10,730 nucleotides of DNA from an uncultured Porphyromonadaceae bacterium. GTDB lineage: Bacteria > Bacteroidota > Bacteroidia > Bacteroidales > Muribaculaceae. Under the pieces are notes generated by a model that did not search any database, was not told where the DNA came from, and saw nothing but the letters and a program-made list of their open reading frames with translations. Both the position numbers and the translations under genes were made by a program. This document shows positions 1 through 6,238 of this stretch, piece after piece. Each line of letters starts with the position of its first letter. The first letter of the stretch is position 1. The stretch spans positions 1-10,730 of the forward strand of contig CABPYL010000057.1 of the NCBI GenBank assembly GCA_902461565.1, read 5' to 3'.

Positions 1-1
1 A

Positions 2-75
2 GGCTCCTTAGCTCAACTGAATAGAGCATCTGACTACGGATCAGAAGGTTACAGGTTTGAATCCTGTAGGAGTCA
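2..75 (+). tRNA. tRNA-Arg (anticodon ACG)
   Basis: The sequence folds as a full cloverleaf. The seven-pair acceptor stem GGCTCCT/AGGAGTC has one G-U pair, the D stem is GCTC/GAGC, the anticodon stem is TCTGA/TCAGA with loop CTACGGA, and the T arm carries the usual GGTTTGAATCC-type loop. The anticodon ACG is at 36-38; its first A is normally converted to inosine by TadA so that CGU, CGC and CGA are read. The discriminator base is A75 and no CCA is encoded, so the CCA end must be added by the nucleotidyltransferase. The promoter lies before the window. Confidence 0.97.
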
Positions 76-76
76 C

Positions 77-104
77 AAAAGCGTTCCCTCGTGGAGCGCT
101 TTTT
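77..104. terminator. Intrinsic terminator after tRNA-Arg, probably bidirectional
   Basis: An 11-bp stem (77-87 with 93-103, one G-T pair) closes on the five-base loop CTCGT. A T run follows on the plus strand and a shorter T run on the minus strand. It would end the tRNA-Arg transcript, and from the other side the minus-strand gene whose stop codon lies at 107-109. Confidence 0.85.
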
Positions 105-106
105 GT

Positions 107-316
107 TTATGTAAACAGAGATATTATAATCATCAGGATGCCTCCGATCATAGTGAAGCGGCAGATGTTGCGTTTGTAGAGCATAGCTTTCTGTTTCTCG
201 GGAAATATTTCATTCTCTTTCCGCTGTGTCATTACTTTTGCGCTCTGCTTGGCAAGTTCAACCCAACCTATCACAATCAGCGCGATTCCTACCCATAGTA
301 ATATGTTTGCAATCAT
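107..316 (-). CDS. Small two-helix membrane protein (69 aa), unknown function
   Basis: I do not recognise this family. The preferred ATG (314-316) gives 69 residues. An upstream in-frame TTG at 350-352 would add 12 polar residues and is less likely. Two hydrophobic segments are clear: residues about 3-19 (ILLWVGIALIVIGW region) and about 53-68 (MIGGILMIIISLF region). They flank a basic and polar cytosolic-type loop rich in K, R, Q and E, so a hairpin topology in the inner membrane is likely. The gene ends 3 bp from the tRNA-Arg terminator, which can serve it from this side. It is divergent from the membrane protein/regulator operon that starts near 460. No good TAnnTTTG promoter was found upstream. 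A half copy of the neighbouring operator (GTTTATA, 334-340) lies in its leader. The helix pattern supports coding, but the gene is small. Confidence 0.6.
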   Translation of the reverse strand: MIANILLWVGIALIVIGWVELAKQSAKVMTQRKENEIFPEKQKAMLYKRNICRFTMIGGILMIIISLFT

Positions 317-421
317 ATCGAATTCGTTATTTAGTTTATAACCTCGATGCAATAAGGAAAGTTTGATTTACCGGCTAATTCACACGCCGTCAGTTAATGG
401 ATGTTAAACTTTGCGTTGCAA

Positions 422-453
422 TTTGGTTTATAATATAAACTATATTATATTTG
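422..453 (+). promoter_or_regulatory. Bacteroidetes-type promoter of the membrane protein/regulator operon
   Basis: A TTTG -33 element (422-425) and a perfect TAnnTTTG -7 element (TATATTTG, 446-453) are separated by 20 nt, which matches the Bacteroidetes sigma-ABfr consensus. Transcription should start near 458-462, leaving a leader of about 90 nt before the ATG at 549. The spacer is occupied by a palindromic operator candidate. Confidence 0.75.
426..440. promoter_or_regulatory. Palindromic operator candidate, copy 1 (in promoter spacer)
   Basis: GTTTATAATATAAAC is a perfect inverted repeat with two 7-bp arms around a central A. It lies entirely within the 20-nt spacer between the -33 and -7 elements, so a protein bound here would block RNA polymerase. 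The natural candidate is the winged-helix regulator encoded at the end of the same operon. That link is inferred from position. Confidence 0.65.
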
Positions 454-504
454 CATTGAATTCCGAGCGGTAATCGCGAGTGCCGCTCTTATTCATCGAT
501 TTCA

Positions 505-521
505 GGTTTATAATATAAACC
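505..521. promoter_or_regulatory. Palindromic operator candidate, copy 2 (in leader)
   Basis: GGTTTATAATATAAACC repeats the same 15-bp palindrome exactly, extended by one G-C pair on each side. It starts 80 bp after copy 1 and ends 27 bp before the ATG at 549. There is no -7 element correctly placed after this copy, so it is not a second promoter. It is better read as an auxiliary operator or a roadblock in the leader. Confidence 0.6.
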
Positions 522-548
522 TATTTACAAACTTTATAAACTACGAAA

Positions 549-1169
549 ATGGAAGAAAAGAAATTGACAGAAAGGGAGAGTATAACTCTTATTGCCGAGA
601 TGATTTCACGCACAAAACAGCGCTATATCGGCGACGGCAACATCATGCTTATGTGGGGCTGGCTCACTATTGCCGTAGGCGGACTGGTATGGTTCCTTGT
701 CGCTCACACTTTCAATGCTGCCTGGAACTGGCTTTGGTTCCTTATTCCAGTAGTCGGGGGTATTGCCACGCCGATAATGGCGCGGAAATCGGAGAAAGAG
801 CGGGGCGTAAAAACTTATTCCGATAAAATATCTTCTCAGCTATGGACGGCAGTTGGCATAATAGCATTTGCCGCGTCCGGTATTTGTTTAGGATTCAGTA
901 TTGCTGGTATAGACATCTGGAAAGCGATGTTTATCTTCGCGCTCGTTATCGTGCCGTTCGGAGAAATCGCGCAGGGAATTATAGTGAAGGAAAAATCGCT
1001 TATTATAGGCGGCGGAATCGGAATTGTTATCGGTCTTTTCACATCCGGCTGCTTTGTTGCCGACATAAAACCGTATACCTATTGGTTTATGCCAATGTTC
1101 ATACTGGCATTCGCGAGTATGATGCTCGTTCCCGGATATGTCATAAACTATAATGCACGTAAGCAATGA
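549..1169 (+). CDS. Six-helix integral membrane protein, partner of the winged-helix regulator
   Basis: This 206-residue protein has a charged N-terminus (about 30 residues, many K, R and E) followed by six hydrophobic segments: about 33-53, 58-78, 98-120, 124-146, 150-168 and 176-200. They are linked by short loops, with one basic loop (KSEKERGVK) between helices 2 and 3. There is no signal peptide and no catalytic motif that I recognise. The start is the ATG at 549, about 90 nt after the predicted transcription start. Its stop overlaps the start of the next gene as ATGA (1166-1169), so the two are probably translationally coupled. Small membrane proteins encoded immediately before a short winged-helix regulator are a recurring arrangement in Bacteroidetes. 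They may act as sensors or as effectors of the regulator, but this is inference and no substrate can be named. Confidence 0.85.
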   Translation: MEEKKLTERESITLIAEMISRTKQRYIGDGNIMLMWGWLTIAVGGLVWFLVAHTFNAAWNWLWFLIPVVGGIATPIMARKSEKERGVKTYSDKISSQLWTAVGIIAFAASGICLGFSIAGIDIWKAMFIFALVIVPFGEIAQGIIVKEKSLIIGGGIGIVIGLFTSGCFVADIKPYTYWFMPMFILAFASMMLVPGYVINYNARKQ

Positions 1170-1447
1170 AAGAATTGGACCCACTGTTGCATTCGCAGCT
1201 GCGACTCGCGGTGATGTCGATTCTGATGAATGTGGAGGAGGCGGATTTCGTATATCTCAAGGAGAAAACTGAATCCACAGCAGGAAACCTCAGTGTCCAG
1301 CTTGAAAAACTCTCGAATGCGGGCTATATCGCCGTGGAGAAAGGTTTTCTTGGCCGTAAGCCGCGTACTGTATGCCGCATAACACCACAAGGCCGCAAAG
1401 CCTTTGAGGATTACGTAGACGCCTTGAAAAGCTACATCAATCTATAA
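1166..1447 (+). CDS. Short winged-helix transcriptional regulator (HTH_34/MarR-like)
   Basis: The 93-residue protein is almost entirely one winged-helix domain. It runs from a leading helix (LRLAVMSIL), through a helix-turn-helix in which the recognition helix is about residues 36-50 (TAGNLSVQLEKLSNAGY), to a basic wing (KGFLGRKPRTVCRITPQG) and a closing helix (RKAFEDYVDALKSYI). This layout, including the R-x-T-x-x-G-R-x-A-F motif after the wing, is that of the short HTH_34 group of DNA-binding proteins related to MarR and PadR. There is no separate sensor domain, so any signal must come through dimerisation or a partner, possibly the membrane protein encoded just before it. The 4-bp overlap (ATGA) supports co-translation. 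The two identical palindromes upstream of the operon make autorepression the simplest reading. The operon ends at the terminator at 1461-1490. Confidence 0.88.
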   Translation: MKELDPLLHSQLRLAVMSILMNVEEADFVYLKEKTESTAGNLSVQLEKLSNAGYIAVEKGFLGRKPRTVCRITPQGRKAFEDYVDALKSYINL

Positions 1448-1460
1448 GAGCATCAAAAGT

Positions 1461-1490
1461 GAAAGCGCCGACAGATTTGCCGGCGCTTTC
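1461..1490. terminator. Terminator between convergent genes
   Basis: A perfect 10-bp stem, GAAAGCGCCG (1461-1470) with CGGCGCTTTC (1481-1490), closes on a 10-nt loop. It lies 13 bp after the regulator stop and 29 bp from the end of the minus-strand gene at 1520, so it can serve both. The flanking T runs are short. Confidence 0.75.
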
Positions 1491-1519
1491 ATATCGTGGA
1501 AAAAGATTATTAGAGTATA

Positions 1520-1723
1520 TTATTGTTTTTGATTCTGCTCATTGGCACCGTTGACTTCTTTGGCGAGAATCTCTGCTGCGGGCACGACAAGGGGACGGCC
1601 GTTTTCATCAGAAATCACCATATCTTGACCAAGAGAGGCTTTAAGGCGAAGAAGATTCTCATAACCTTGCTTTAAACCTCTATTGATTTTGTCTCTCAAT
1701 TCTTGTTTTTCTTGTTCTGACAT
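1520..1723 (-). CDS. Small acidic partner protein of the zeta-like kinase (67 aa)
   Basis: The 67-residue protein starts at the ATG at 1721-1723, inside the last 28 bp of the kinase gene, and ends at 1520. Its N-terminal half is a charged amphipathic helix (SEQEKQELRDKINRGLKQGY). A short segment resembling a beta-hairpin follows (MVISDENGRPLVVPAAEIL, about residues 35-53), and the tail is rich in N, Q and K. I cannot assign a family from the sequence alone. The overlap and the order kinase-then-small-protein suggest a co-expressed binding partner. Because the kinase resembles zeta toxins, an antitoxin role is a fair hypothesis, but nothing in the protein proves it. The gene lies between the kinase and the convergent terminator at 1461-1490. 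Confidence 0.7.
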   Translation of the reverse strand: MSEQEKQELRDKINRGLKQGYENLLRLKASLGQDMVISDENGRPLVVPAAEILAKEVNGANEQNQKQ

Positions 1724-2271
1724 GATTCTCTGATTCTGTTGAAAGTTTCTAAATTTAAAATCTTATCGTCATTAGCCAGCTCCAAAGGAGTATTCTGATT
1801 GTCATAAAAACTCCAGCTATCAACAATGCCGGTGAAAATATTGAAGAAATTTTCTAATCCTAACCAATAACGGCGGTGTATTGTTTCGGTAGGAATATTA
1901 TGGCCGCCTTCGCTAACCCTTTTGGCTACCCGTTTTACAGCTATTTCGGGGGACGGCAGCCAAAAGAACAAAAGAACAACATTATAGCCCCGTTCATGTA
2001 CCCGGCGGACAAGTGAAGCGTAGCTTCGTGTAGCGAGTGTTGTTTCAATCGCAAATGTTTTCCTTTGTTCTAATAATGTATTGATACGGCGAATCATAAG
2101 TTTGCCGGCTTCAATGGCGACTGATTCGGGATTGAATGGTGAAAGTCCTTTTGCAATCTCGTCGGCATTGACAAATTCACGACAACCCAACAAATCCGGT
2201 AGAACTGAATAGGAAGCCGTTGTTTTTCCGGCTCCGTTGCATCCTGCGATTATGTATAACTTTGGTCTCAT
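1696..2271 (-). CDS. Zeta-toxin-like P-loop kinase (COG4185-type)
   Basis: With the ATG at 2269-2271 the protein has 191 residues; an upstream in-frame TTG (2284-2286) would add five and begins inside the terminator stem. A Walker A motif, GCNGAGKT, is at residues 10-17. It is followed by FVNADEIAKGL, whose Asp (about 37) fits the catalytic/base position of zeta kinases, then FAIETTLATRSY around residues 70-82 and a basic region, RVAKRVSEGGHNIP. This order is typical of the COG4185 ABC-type-ATPase or kinase group within the zeta toxin superfamily. Characterised zeta toxins phosphorylate UDP-N-acetylglucosamine and so poison cell-wall synthesis. Many COG4185 members are uncharacterised, so substrate and toxicity are unproven here. 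The gene starts only 14 bp beyond the tRNA-Ser terminator, leaving little room for its own promoter, and overlaps the small gene at 1520-1723 by 28 bp. Confidence 0.88.
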   Translation of the reverse strand: MRPKLYIIAGCNGAGKTTASYSVLPDLLGCREFVNADEIAKGLSPFNPESVAIEAGKLMIRRINTLLEQRKTFAIETTLATRSYASLVRRVHERGYNVVLLFFWLPSPEIAVKRVAKRVSEGGHNIPTETIHRRYWLGLENFFNIFTGIVDSWSFYDNQNTPLELANDDKILNLETFNRIRESCQNKKNKN

Positions 2272-2285
2272 GAATATTAATGCCA

Positions 2286-2320
2286 AAAAATCCCGCAGGC
2301 GGTCTGCTTACGGGATTTTT
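2286..2320. terminator. Terminator behind tRNA-Ser, in front of the kinase gene
   Basis: A 10-bp stem, AAAAATCCCG (2286-2295) with CGGGATTTTT (2311-2320), has A and T runs on both sides and can act in either direction. The 15-nt loop can form a small inner stem, GCAG/CTGC. On the minus strand it lies 5 nt after the tRNA-Ser and 14 nt before the kinase ATG. Confidence 0.85.
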
Positions 2321-2325
2321 ATTTG

Positions 2326-2413
2326 CGGAGCGACCGAGATTCGAACTCGGGATACGCTTTTGACGTATACACGCTTTCCAGGCGTGCCTCTTCAGCCACT
2401 CGAGCATCGCTCC
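2326..2413 (-). tRNA. tRNA-Ser (anticodon GGA)
   Basis: Read on the minus strand, the 88-nt sequence has a perfect acceptor stem, GGAGCGA/TCGCTCC, and an anticodon stem CACGC/GCGTG with loop CTGGAAA. It also has the long class II variable arm of serine tRNAs (ATACG/CGTAT stem) and a T arm with GTTCGAATC. The anticodon GGA (forward 2377-2379) reads UCC and UCU. The discriminator is G and CCA is not encoded. The 3' end faces the kinase gene. Confidence 0.97.
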
Positions 2414-2429
2414 TTGCTGTTTGCGGTTG

Positions 2430-2437
2430 CAAAGTTA
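2430..2437 (-). promoter_or_regulatory. -7 element of the tRNA-Ser promoter
   Basis: On the minus strand, TAACTTTG matches TAnnTTTG and ends 16 nt before the tRNA 5' end, which would give a short leader. No TTTG lies at the expected -33 distance, so only the -7 half is supported. Confidence 0.5.
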
Positions 2438-2562
2438 ATAATTAATTTCGATATTTCAGTAACATTGGCGATTATTTCTTCAAAAATATTTTTTAGAGAG
2501 CTCCGAATCGTCATGCAGATTGCAAGAGCCGCTGTTTGTATGGGAGTAACGAAAAAAATCGC

Positions 2563-2570
2563 TATCTTTG
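2563..2570 (+). promoter_or_regulatory. -7 element of the permease-ribBA operon promoter
   Basis: TATCTTTG fits TAnnTTTG exactly and lies 26 nt before the ATG at 2597. A TTTG at 2535-2538 is 24 nt upstream, longer than the usual 19-21, so the -33 part is weak. The predicted leader is only about 20 nt. Confidence 0.6.
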
Positions 2571-2596
2571 CGTTGCAATTTTGCGCATTACCGACA

Positions 2597-4405
2597 ATGA
2601 TGATTAAACGTTTATACACATATATGCTTCAGCGGTTTCTGCCGCTGTTCATGATGACGTTTTTTATCTGTCTGTTCATTGTGTTGATGCAGTTCCTGTG
2701 GCGCTTTGTGGACGATCTGGTCGGCAAGGGCCTGTCGGTAGACGTTATCGGCGAACTGTTTTTCTATGCCGCCCTCACAATGGTGCCTACGGCTCTCCCT
2801 CTGGCCGTATTGCTTGCATCACTGATGGTTTTCGGTAACCTCGGCGAGAATTTCGAACTTACGGCCATGAAGGCTTCGGGCATATCACTGTTCCGCATTA
2901 TGAAGCCGCTCACTGTATTCATGGTTTTTGTGGCGCTTGGCGCGTTTTTCTTCCAGAACAATGTGCTGCCTGTGGCGCAGACAAAGATGTGGACGCTGAT
3001 GTTTTCGGTGCGCCAGAAGTCGCCGGAAGTTGAGATACCCGAACGTTCGTTCTACGACCAGATTCCGAATATGAACCTCTATGTGGAAAAGAAGAATCCG
3101 GAGACGGGCATGTTGTACGATATGATTATCTATGACCTCTCCCGGGGACTGGACAATACGCGCGTAATTCTTGCCGATTCGGGCCGTTTTAACTTCACCG
3201 AGGACAAGACGAAGCTGTTCCTGAAGCTGCATTCCGGCGAGATGTTCGAGAACATGCGCGACAATTCTATGGGCAGCAACACGTCCAAGTTCCTTCCGTT
3301 CCGTCGCGAGCATTTCACGCAAAAGGAGGTATATTTCCCTTTTGACGTGAACTTCAACCGCATGGACGAGAGCGGCGTGCGTGCCCTCTATGTAGGCCAG
3401 AATATATCGCAGCTGCGCCATTCCATCGATTCGATCGGCCAAAGGGTGGATTCGATAGGAAACACATATGCCCGCGAGATTGTGGATGTGCCTTATTTCG
3501 GAATCAGTTCCACCCGCAGCGTGATGAAAGACGGAGAGATTGTAAAGGAACCCCGTCCCGAGGTTGCCATCGAAAAGCCTCTCGATATCGACTCACTTTT
3601 TGCGGGGCCGTCGCCGAGCCAGGCAAAATCGTATGTGGCGCAGGCACTTGCAAAGGCCAAGCGACAGAAGCAGGAGTATATGTACCGCAGCATGGTATTG
3701 ACAGAGGAAGCCAAACTGATGCGACGCCATGATATCGAGATGCAGCGCAAGTTCACGCTGTCGTTCGCGTGCATAATCTTCTTCTTCATCGGCGCGCCTT
3801 TGGGCGCCATCATCAAGAAAGGCGGTCTGGGTACACCTCTGGTTATTTCGGTGCTGCTGTTCATCTTCTATTATATCATCGACAACGCCGGCTACAAGAT
3901 GGCGCGCGACGGCAAAATAGAGGTGTGGGAAGGTATCTGGCTCAGCTCTGCCGTATTGTTGCCGCTGGGCGTGTTCTTCACTTATAAGGCCGTGGGAGAT
4001 TCGGCGGTATTCAATTTCGATGCTTACCGCAACTTCTTCAACCGCCTCATTGGTCGCACCGTTCCGCGTGCCTTGATGATGAAAGAAGTGAGAATCGCCG
4101 AGGTCGACACTACCGTTGCCGTCGACATGCTCGGTAAGCTGCGCGGGCATACCGCGGAGATTATGGCGAGCGTGGACGTGCGCATGAAGCCGCTGCGCTT
4201 TTTCGACCGGCGCCCGGGGATGCTGCGCGACGAGCTTAACACCGTTGTGGATTATCTGTCCAACAGCGACGATATGTACGTGATTAATTATCTGAACAAA
4301 TATCCCTTCAATCCCACATACAAGAACCTGCCCGGCATAATCGCCACTACCGACGCGCTTATGCGCCGCATGGCGCCGCAGCAAAGTTCCGACAAGGATA
4401 AATGA
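2597..4405 (+). CDS. LptF/LptG-family (YjgP/YjgQ) lipopolysaccharide export permease
   Basis: The 602-residue protein belongs to the LptF/LptG family. Members form the transmembrane part of the LptB2FG transporter, which lifts lipopolysaccharide out of the inner membrane. Three N-terminal helices lie at about 14-36, 52-80 and 102-122, with the family motif ENFELTAMKASGISLFRI (84-101) in the cytosolic coupling region. A large periplasmic beta-jellyroll region spans about 125-380 and contains an unusually long charged segment (about 265-385). Three C-terminal helices follow (about 387-405, 412-433 and 444-463, with IGAPLGAIIKKGGLG). A further stretch of about 135 residues after the last helix goes well beyond the roughly 360 residues of E. 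coli LptF. ATGs at 2597 and 2600 both fit; the in-frame extension back to 2237 crosses the tRNA-Ser and is not used. The stop overlaps ribBA as ATGA. LptF cannot be told from LptG by eye. Confidence 0.9.
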   Translation: MMIKRLYTYMLQRFLPLFMMTFFICLFIVLMQFLWRFVDDLVGKGLSVDVIGELFFYAALTMVPTALPLAVLLASLMVFGNLGENFELTAMKASGISLFRIMKPLTVFMVFVALGAFFFQNNVLPVAQTKMWTLMFSVRQKSPEVEIPERSFYDQIPNMNLYVEKKNPETGMLYDMIIYDLSRGLDNTRVILADSGRFNFTEDKTKLFLKLHSGEMFENMRDNSMGSNTSKFLPFRREHFTQKEVYFPFDVNFNRMDESGVRALYVGQNISQLRHSIDSIGQRVDSIGNTYAREIVDVPYFGISSTRSVMKDGEIVKEPRPEVAIEKPLDIDSLFAGPSPSQAKSYVAQALAKAKRQKQEYMYRSMVLTEEAKLMRRHDIEMQRKFTLSFACIIFFFIGAPLGAIIKKGGLGTPLVISVLLFIFYYIIDNAGYKMARDGKIEVWEGIWLSSAVLLPLGVFFTYKAVGDSAVFNFDAYRNFFNRLIGRTVPRALMMKEVRIAEVDTTVAVDMLGKLRGHTAEIMASVDVRMKPLRFFDRRPGMLRDELNTVVDYLSNSDDMYVINYLNKYPFNPTYKNLPGIIATTDALMRRMAPQQSSDKDK

Positions 4406-5625
4406 CTATGGACAAAGAAATAAAACTCGACAGCATCGCGGAAGCCATTGAGGATTTCCGTCAGGGTAAAATGGTTATTGTCGTAGATGACGAAGACCGC
4501 GAGAACGAGGGCGACCTCATTGTGGCCGCCGAGAAAATAACACCCGAACAGGTGAATTTCATGCTCAAGAATGCGCGTGGCGTGCTGTGCGCTCCAATCA
4601 CCATCTCCCGGTGCCGCGAGCTGAGGCTGCCGCATCAGGTGGAGGACAATACTTCCATGCTCGGCACGCCCTTCACCATCACCGTCGATAAGCTCGAAGG
4701 TTGCACTACCGGTGTAAGTGCCGAGGACCGCTGCGCCACAATACGTGCGCTTGCCGATCCTGCATCGAAGCCCGAAACATTCGGCCGTCCCGGACACATC
4801 AATCCCCTGTATGCCCAGGATCAGGGTGTGCTGCGCCGCAGCGGGCACACCGAGGCTGCCGTAGACCTTGCGCGTCTTGCCGGGCTTGAGCCTGCCGCCG
4901 CTCTTATGGAGATTATGAGCGACGACGGCAGCATGGCCCGCCTGCCCGAGTTGCGCCGGCGCGCCGACGAATGGGGCCTGAAGCTGATTTCCATACGCGA
5001 CCTCATCGCCTACCGTCTGAACACCGAAAAGCTTGTCGAAATGGGCGTTGAGGTAGAGATGCCCACAGCTTACGGACATTTCCGGCTGATACCTTTCCGC
5101 CAGAAGAACAACGGCCTGGAGCATATTGCTCTGATAAAGGGAAATGTTTCTGACGGCGATCCGGTGCTTGTGCGCGTGCATTCGTCTTGCGCCACCGGCG
5201 ATATTTTCGCCTCGCAGCGGTGCGACTGCGGCGAGCAGCTGCACAAAGCCATGCAGATGATCGAGAAAGAAGGCCGAGGCGCCGTGGTATACCTCAATCA
5301 GGAGGGACGCGGTATAGGACTGATGGACAAAATACGTGCCTACAAGCTCCAGGAGGAAGGGCTCGACACCGTCGATGCCAATCTGCATCTGGGTCACGAC
5401 GCCGATGAGCGCGACTATGGTGTTGGCGCGCAGATTCTGAATATGCTTGGCATACGTAAGATGCGTCTTATGAGCAACAATCCCGTCAAGCGCGTGGGGC
5501 TCGAAGGCTATGGCCTCGAGGTGGTGGAGAATGTGCCTATCGAGGTAAAGCCCAACGAATACAATTCGCGCTACCTCCGCACCAAGAAGGAGCGCATGGG
5601 CCACAATCTGCACAACGTCGAATGA
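4402..5625 (+). CDS. ribBA: RibBA: 3,4-dihydroxy-2-butanone 4-phosphate synthase / GTP cyclohydrolase II
   Basis: This 407-residue bifunctional protein supplies both starting branches of riboflavin synthesis in the cytosol: ribulose 5-phosphate to dihydroxybutanone phosphate, and GTP to the diaminopyrimidine. The N-terminal RibB domain (about 8-205) has the acidic loop DDEDRENEGD (29-38), RPGHINPL (129-136), RRSGHTEAAVDLARLAG (145-161) with the metal-binding His149, and SDDGSMARLPEL. The C-terminal RibA domain (about 210-405) has RVHSSCATGD and RCDCGEQL with zinc ligands Cys263, Cys274 and Cys276. It also has YLNQEGRGIGL, DADERDYGVGAQIL and SNNPVKRVGLEGYGL. All key residues appear intact, so both activities are expected. 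The start codon overlaps the permease stop and the stop overlaps the next start, both as ATGA. An alternative ATG lies two codons downstream at 4408. There is no room for an FMN riboswitch directly before it. Confidence 0.97.
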   Translation: MTMDKEIKLDSIAEAIEDFRQGKMVIVVDDEDRENEGDLIVAAEKITPEQVNFMLKNARGVLCAPITISRCRELRLPHQVEDNTSMLGTPFTITVDKLEGCTTGVSAEDRCATIRALADPASKPETFGRPGHINPLYAQDQGVLRRSGHTEAAVDLARLAGLEPAAALMEIMSDDGSMARLPELRRRADEWGLKLISIRDLIAYRLNTEKLVEMGVEVEMPTAYGHFRLIPFRQKNNGLEHIALIKGNVSDGDPVLVRVHSSCATGDIFASQRCDCGEQLHKAMQMIEKEGRGAVVYLNQEGRGIGLMDKIRAYKLQEEGLDTVDANLHLGHDADERDYGVGAQILNMLGIRKMRLMSNNPVKRVGLEGYGLEVVENVPIEVKPNEYNSRYLRTKKERMGHNLHNVE

Positions 5626-6209
5626 GCGACGTTTTCCGTGAACACCGCGCCCTTGTGGAGAGCGGCGACATACAGGCGGCCATCCGGCTTAGCGGCGAGG
5701 CTCTCGCTCAGGCCGAGGCCGCCTTGGCACAGGTGCGGGAACGTCCGTGTGGCGATGATGCTAAAATTGCAGCCGCACGTGAGTTCTTTGCCGTGGCCGG
5801 CTTGCATTTGTCCGATCTTAACTATGTCGGCATGGAAAGCGACGAGGCTGGCCTTGCCGTGATGGTGCCTGCAACACTGCTTATAATGAAAGTGAATCCC
5901 GAGACGGTGCCGGTACAGTATGTATACTGGCTGCAGATGACGGTCTCTCGCCTTGCGGAACTGTTGCCACGTTTCTGCGATGCTGCGCTCGAAAATGCTT
6001 TCCGGCCCCTTGTGGCACTCGCTGTGGCCACATGCGACGATTACGCCGCGCGCATGGAGCTGACGCCCGAACTGCTGCACAACAACGATATGTTGCGCGA
6101 AAGCCCCGATTCTGATGCAACTTTCAACGGTGAGAAAGTGGTGCCGACAATGGCAATAGACATACTGATGAATTTCCTTGCCGCACGCGGTGCACAATTA
6201 AAAGAATAG
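5622..6209 (+). CDS. Helical cytosolic protein of unknown function in the ribBA operon
   Basis: I do not recognise this 195-residue protein. It has no signal peptide and no long hydrophobic helix. The sequence is rich in Ala, Glu and Leu and looks all-helical. An N-terminal pair of amphipathic helices (about 3-40, including GDIQAAIRLSGEALAQAEAA) resembles a TPR-type hairpin. A more hydrophobic core follows (about 72-92 and 98-135, containing VQYVYWLQMTVSRLAELL), and a C-terminal helix (about 172-192). No catalytic motif is visible. Its ATG overlaps the ribBA stop (ATGA, 5622-5625), so it is very probably translated with ribBA. The hairpin plus T run at 6239-6260 follows 29 bp after its stop. 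A structural or scaffold role is possible, but no function should be assigned. Confidence 0.82.
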   Translation: MSDVFREHRALVESGDIQAAIRLSGEALAQAEAALAQVRERPCGDDAKIAAAREFFAVAGLHLSDLNYVGMESDEAGLAVMVPATLLIMKVNPETVPVQYVYWLQMTVSRLAELLPRFCDAALENAFRPLVALAVATCDDYAARMELTPELLHNNDMLRESPDSDATFNGEKVVPTMAIDILMNFLAARGAQLKE

Positions 6210-6238
6210 GTTTATAACAGTTAAATCTTTGAGCTATA

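Noticed and set aside
2326..2413. tRNA-Ser as an attachment site of an integrated island
   Set aside because: No copy of the tRNA 3' end was found elsewhere in the window and there is no integrase, so there is no direct evidence for att sites.
2237..2596. N-terminal extension of the permease frame by 120 codons
   Set aside because: It would run through the terminator and the tRNA-Ser gene and lies before the promoter -7 element. The family start fits the ATG at 2597 or 2600.
4300..4402. FMN riboswitch before ribBA
   Set aside because: The region is the coding end of the permease, the start codon overlaps its stop, and no conserved RFN-type stems are seen.
4288..5613. A long minus-strand open frame (441 codons) opposite ribBA
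   Set aside because: It lies wholly antisense to the permease end and ribBA, whose motifs are intact. High GC and codon bias create such shadow frames; its His-rich composition is that of an antisense reading.
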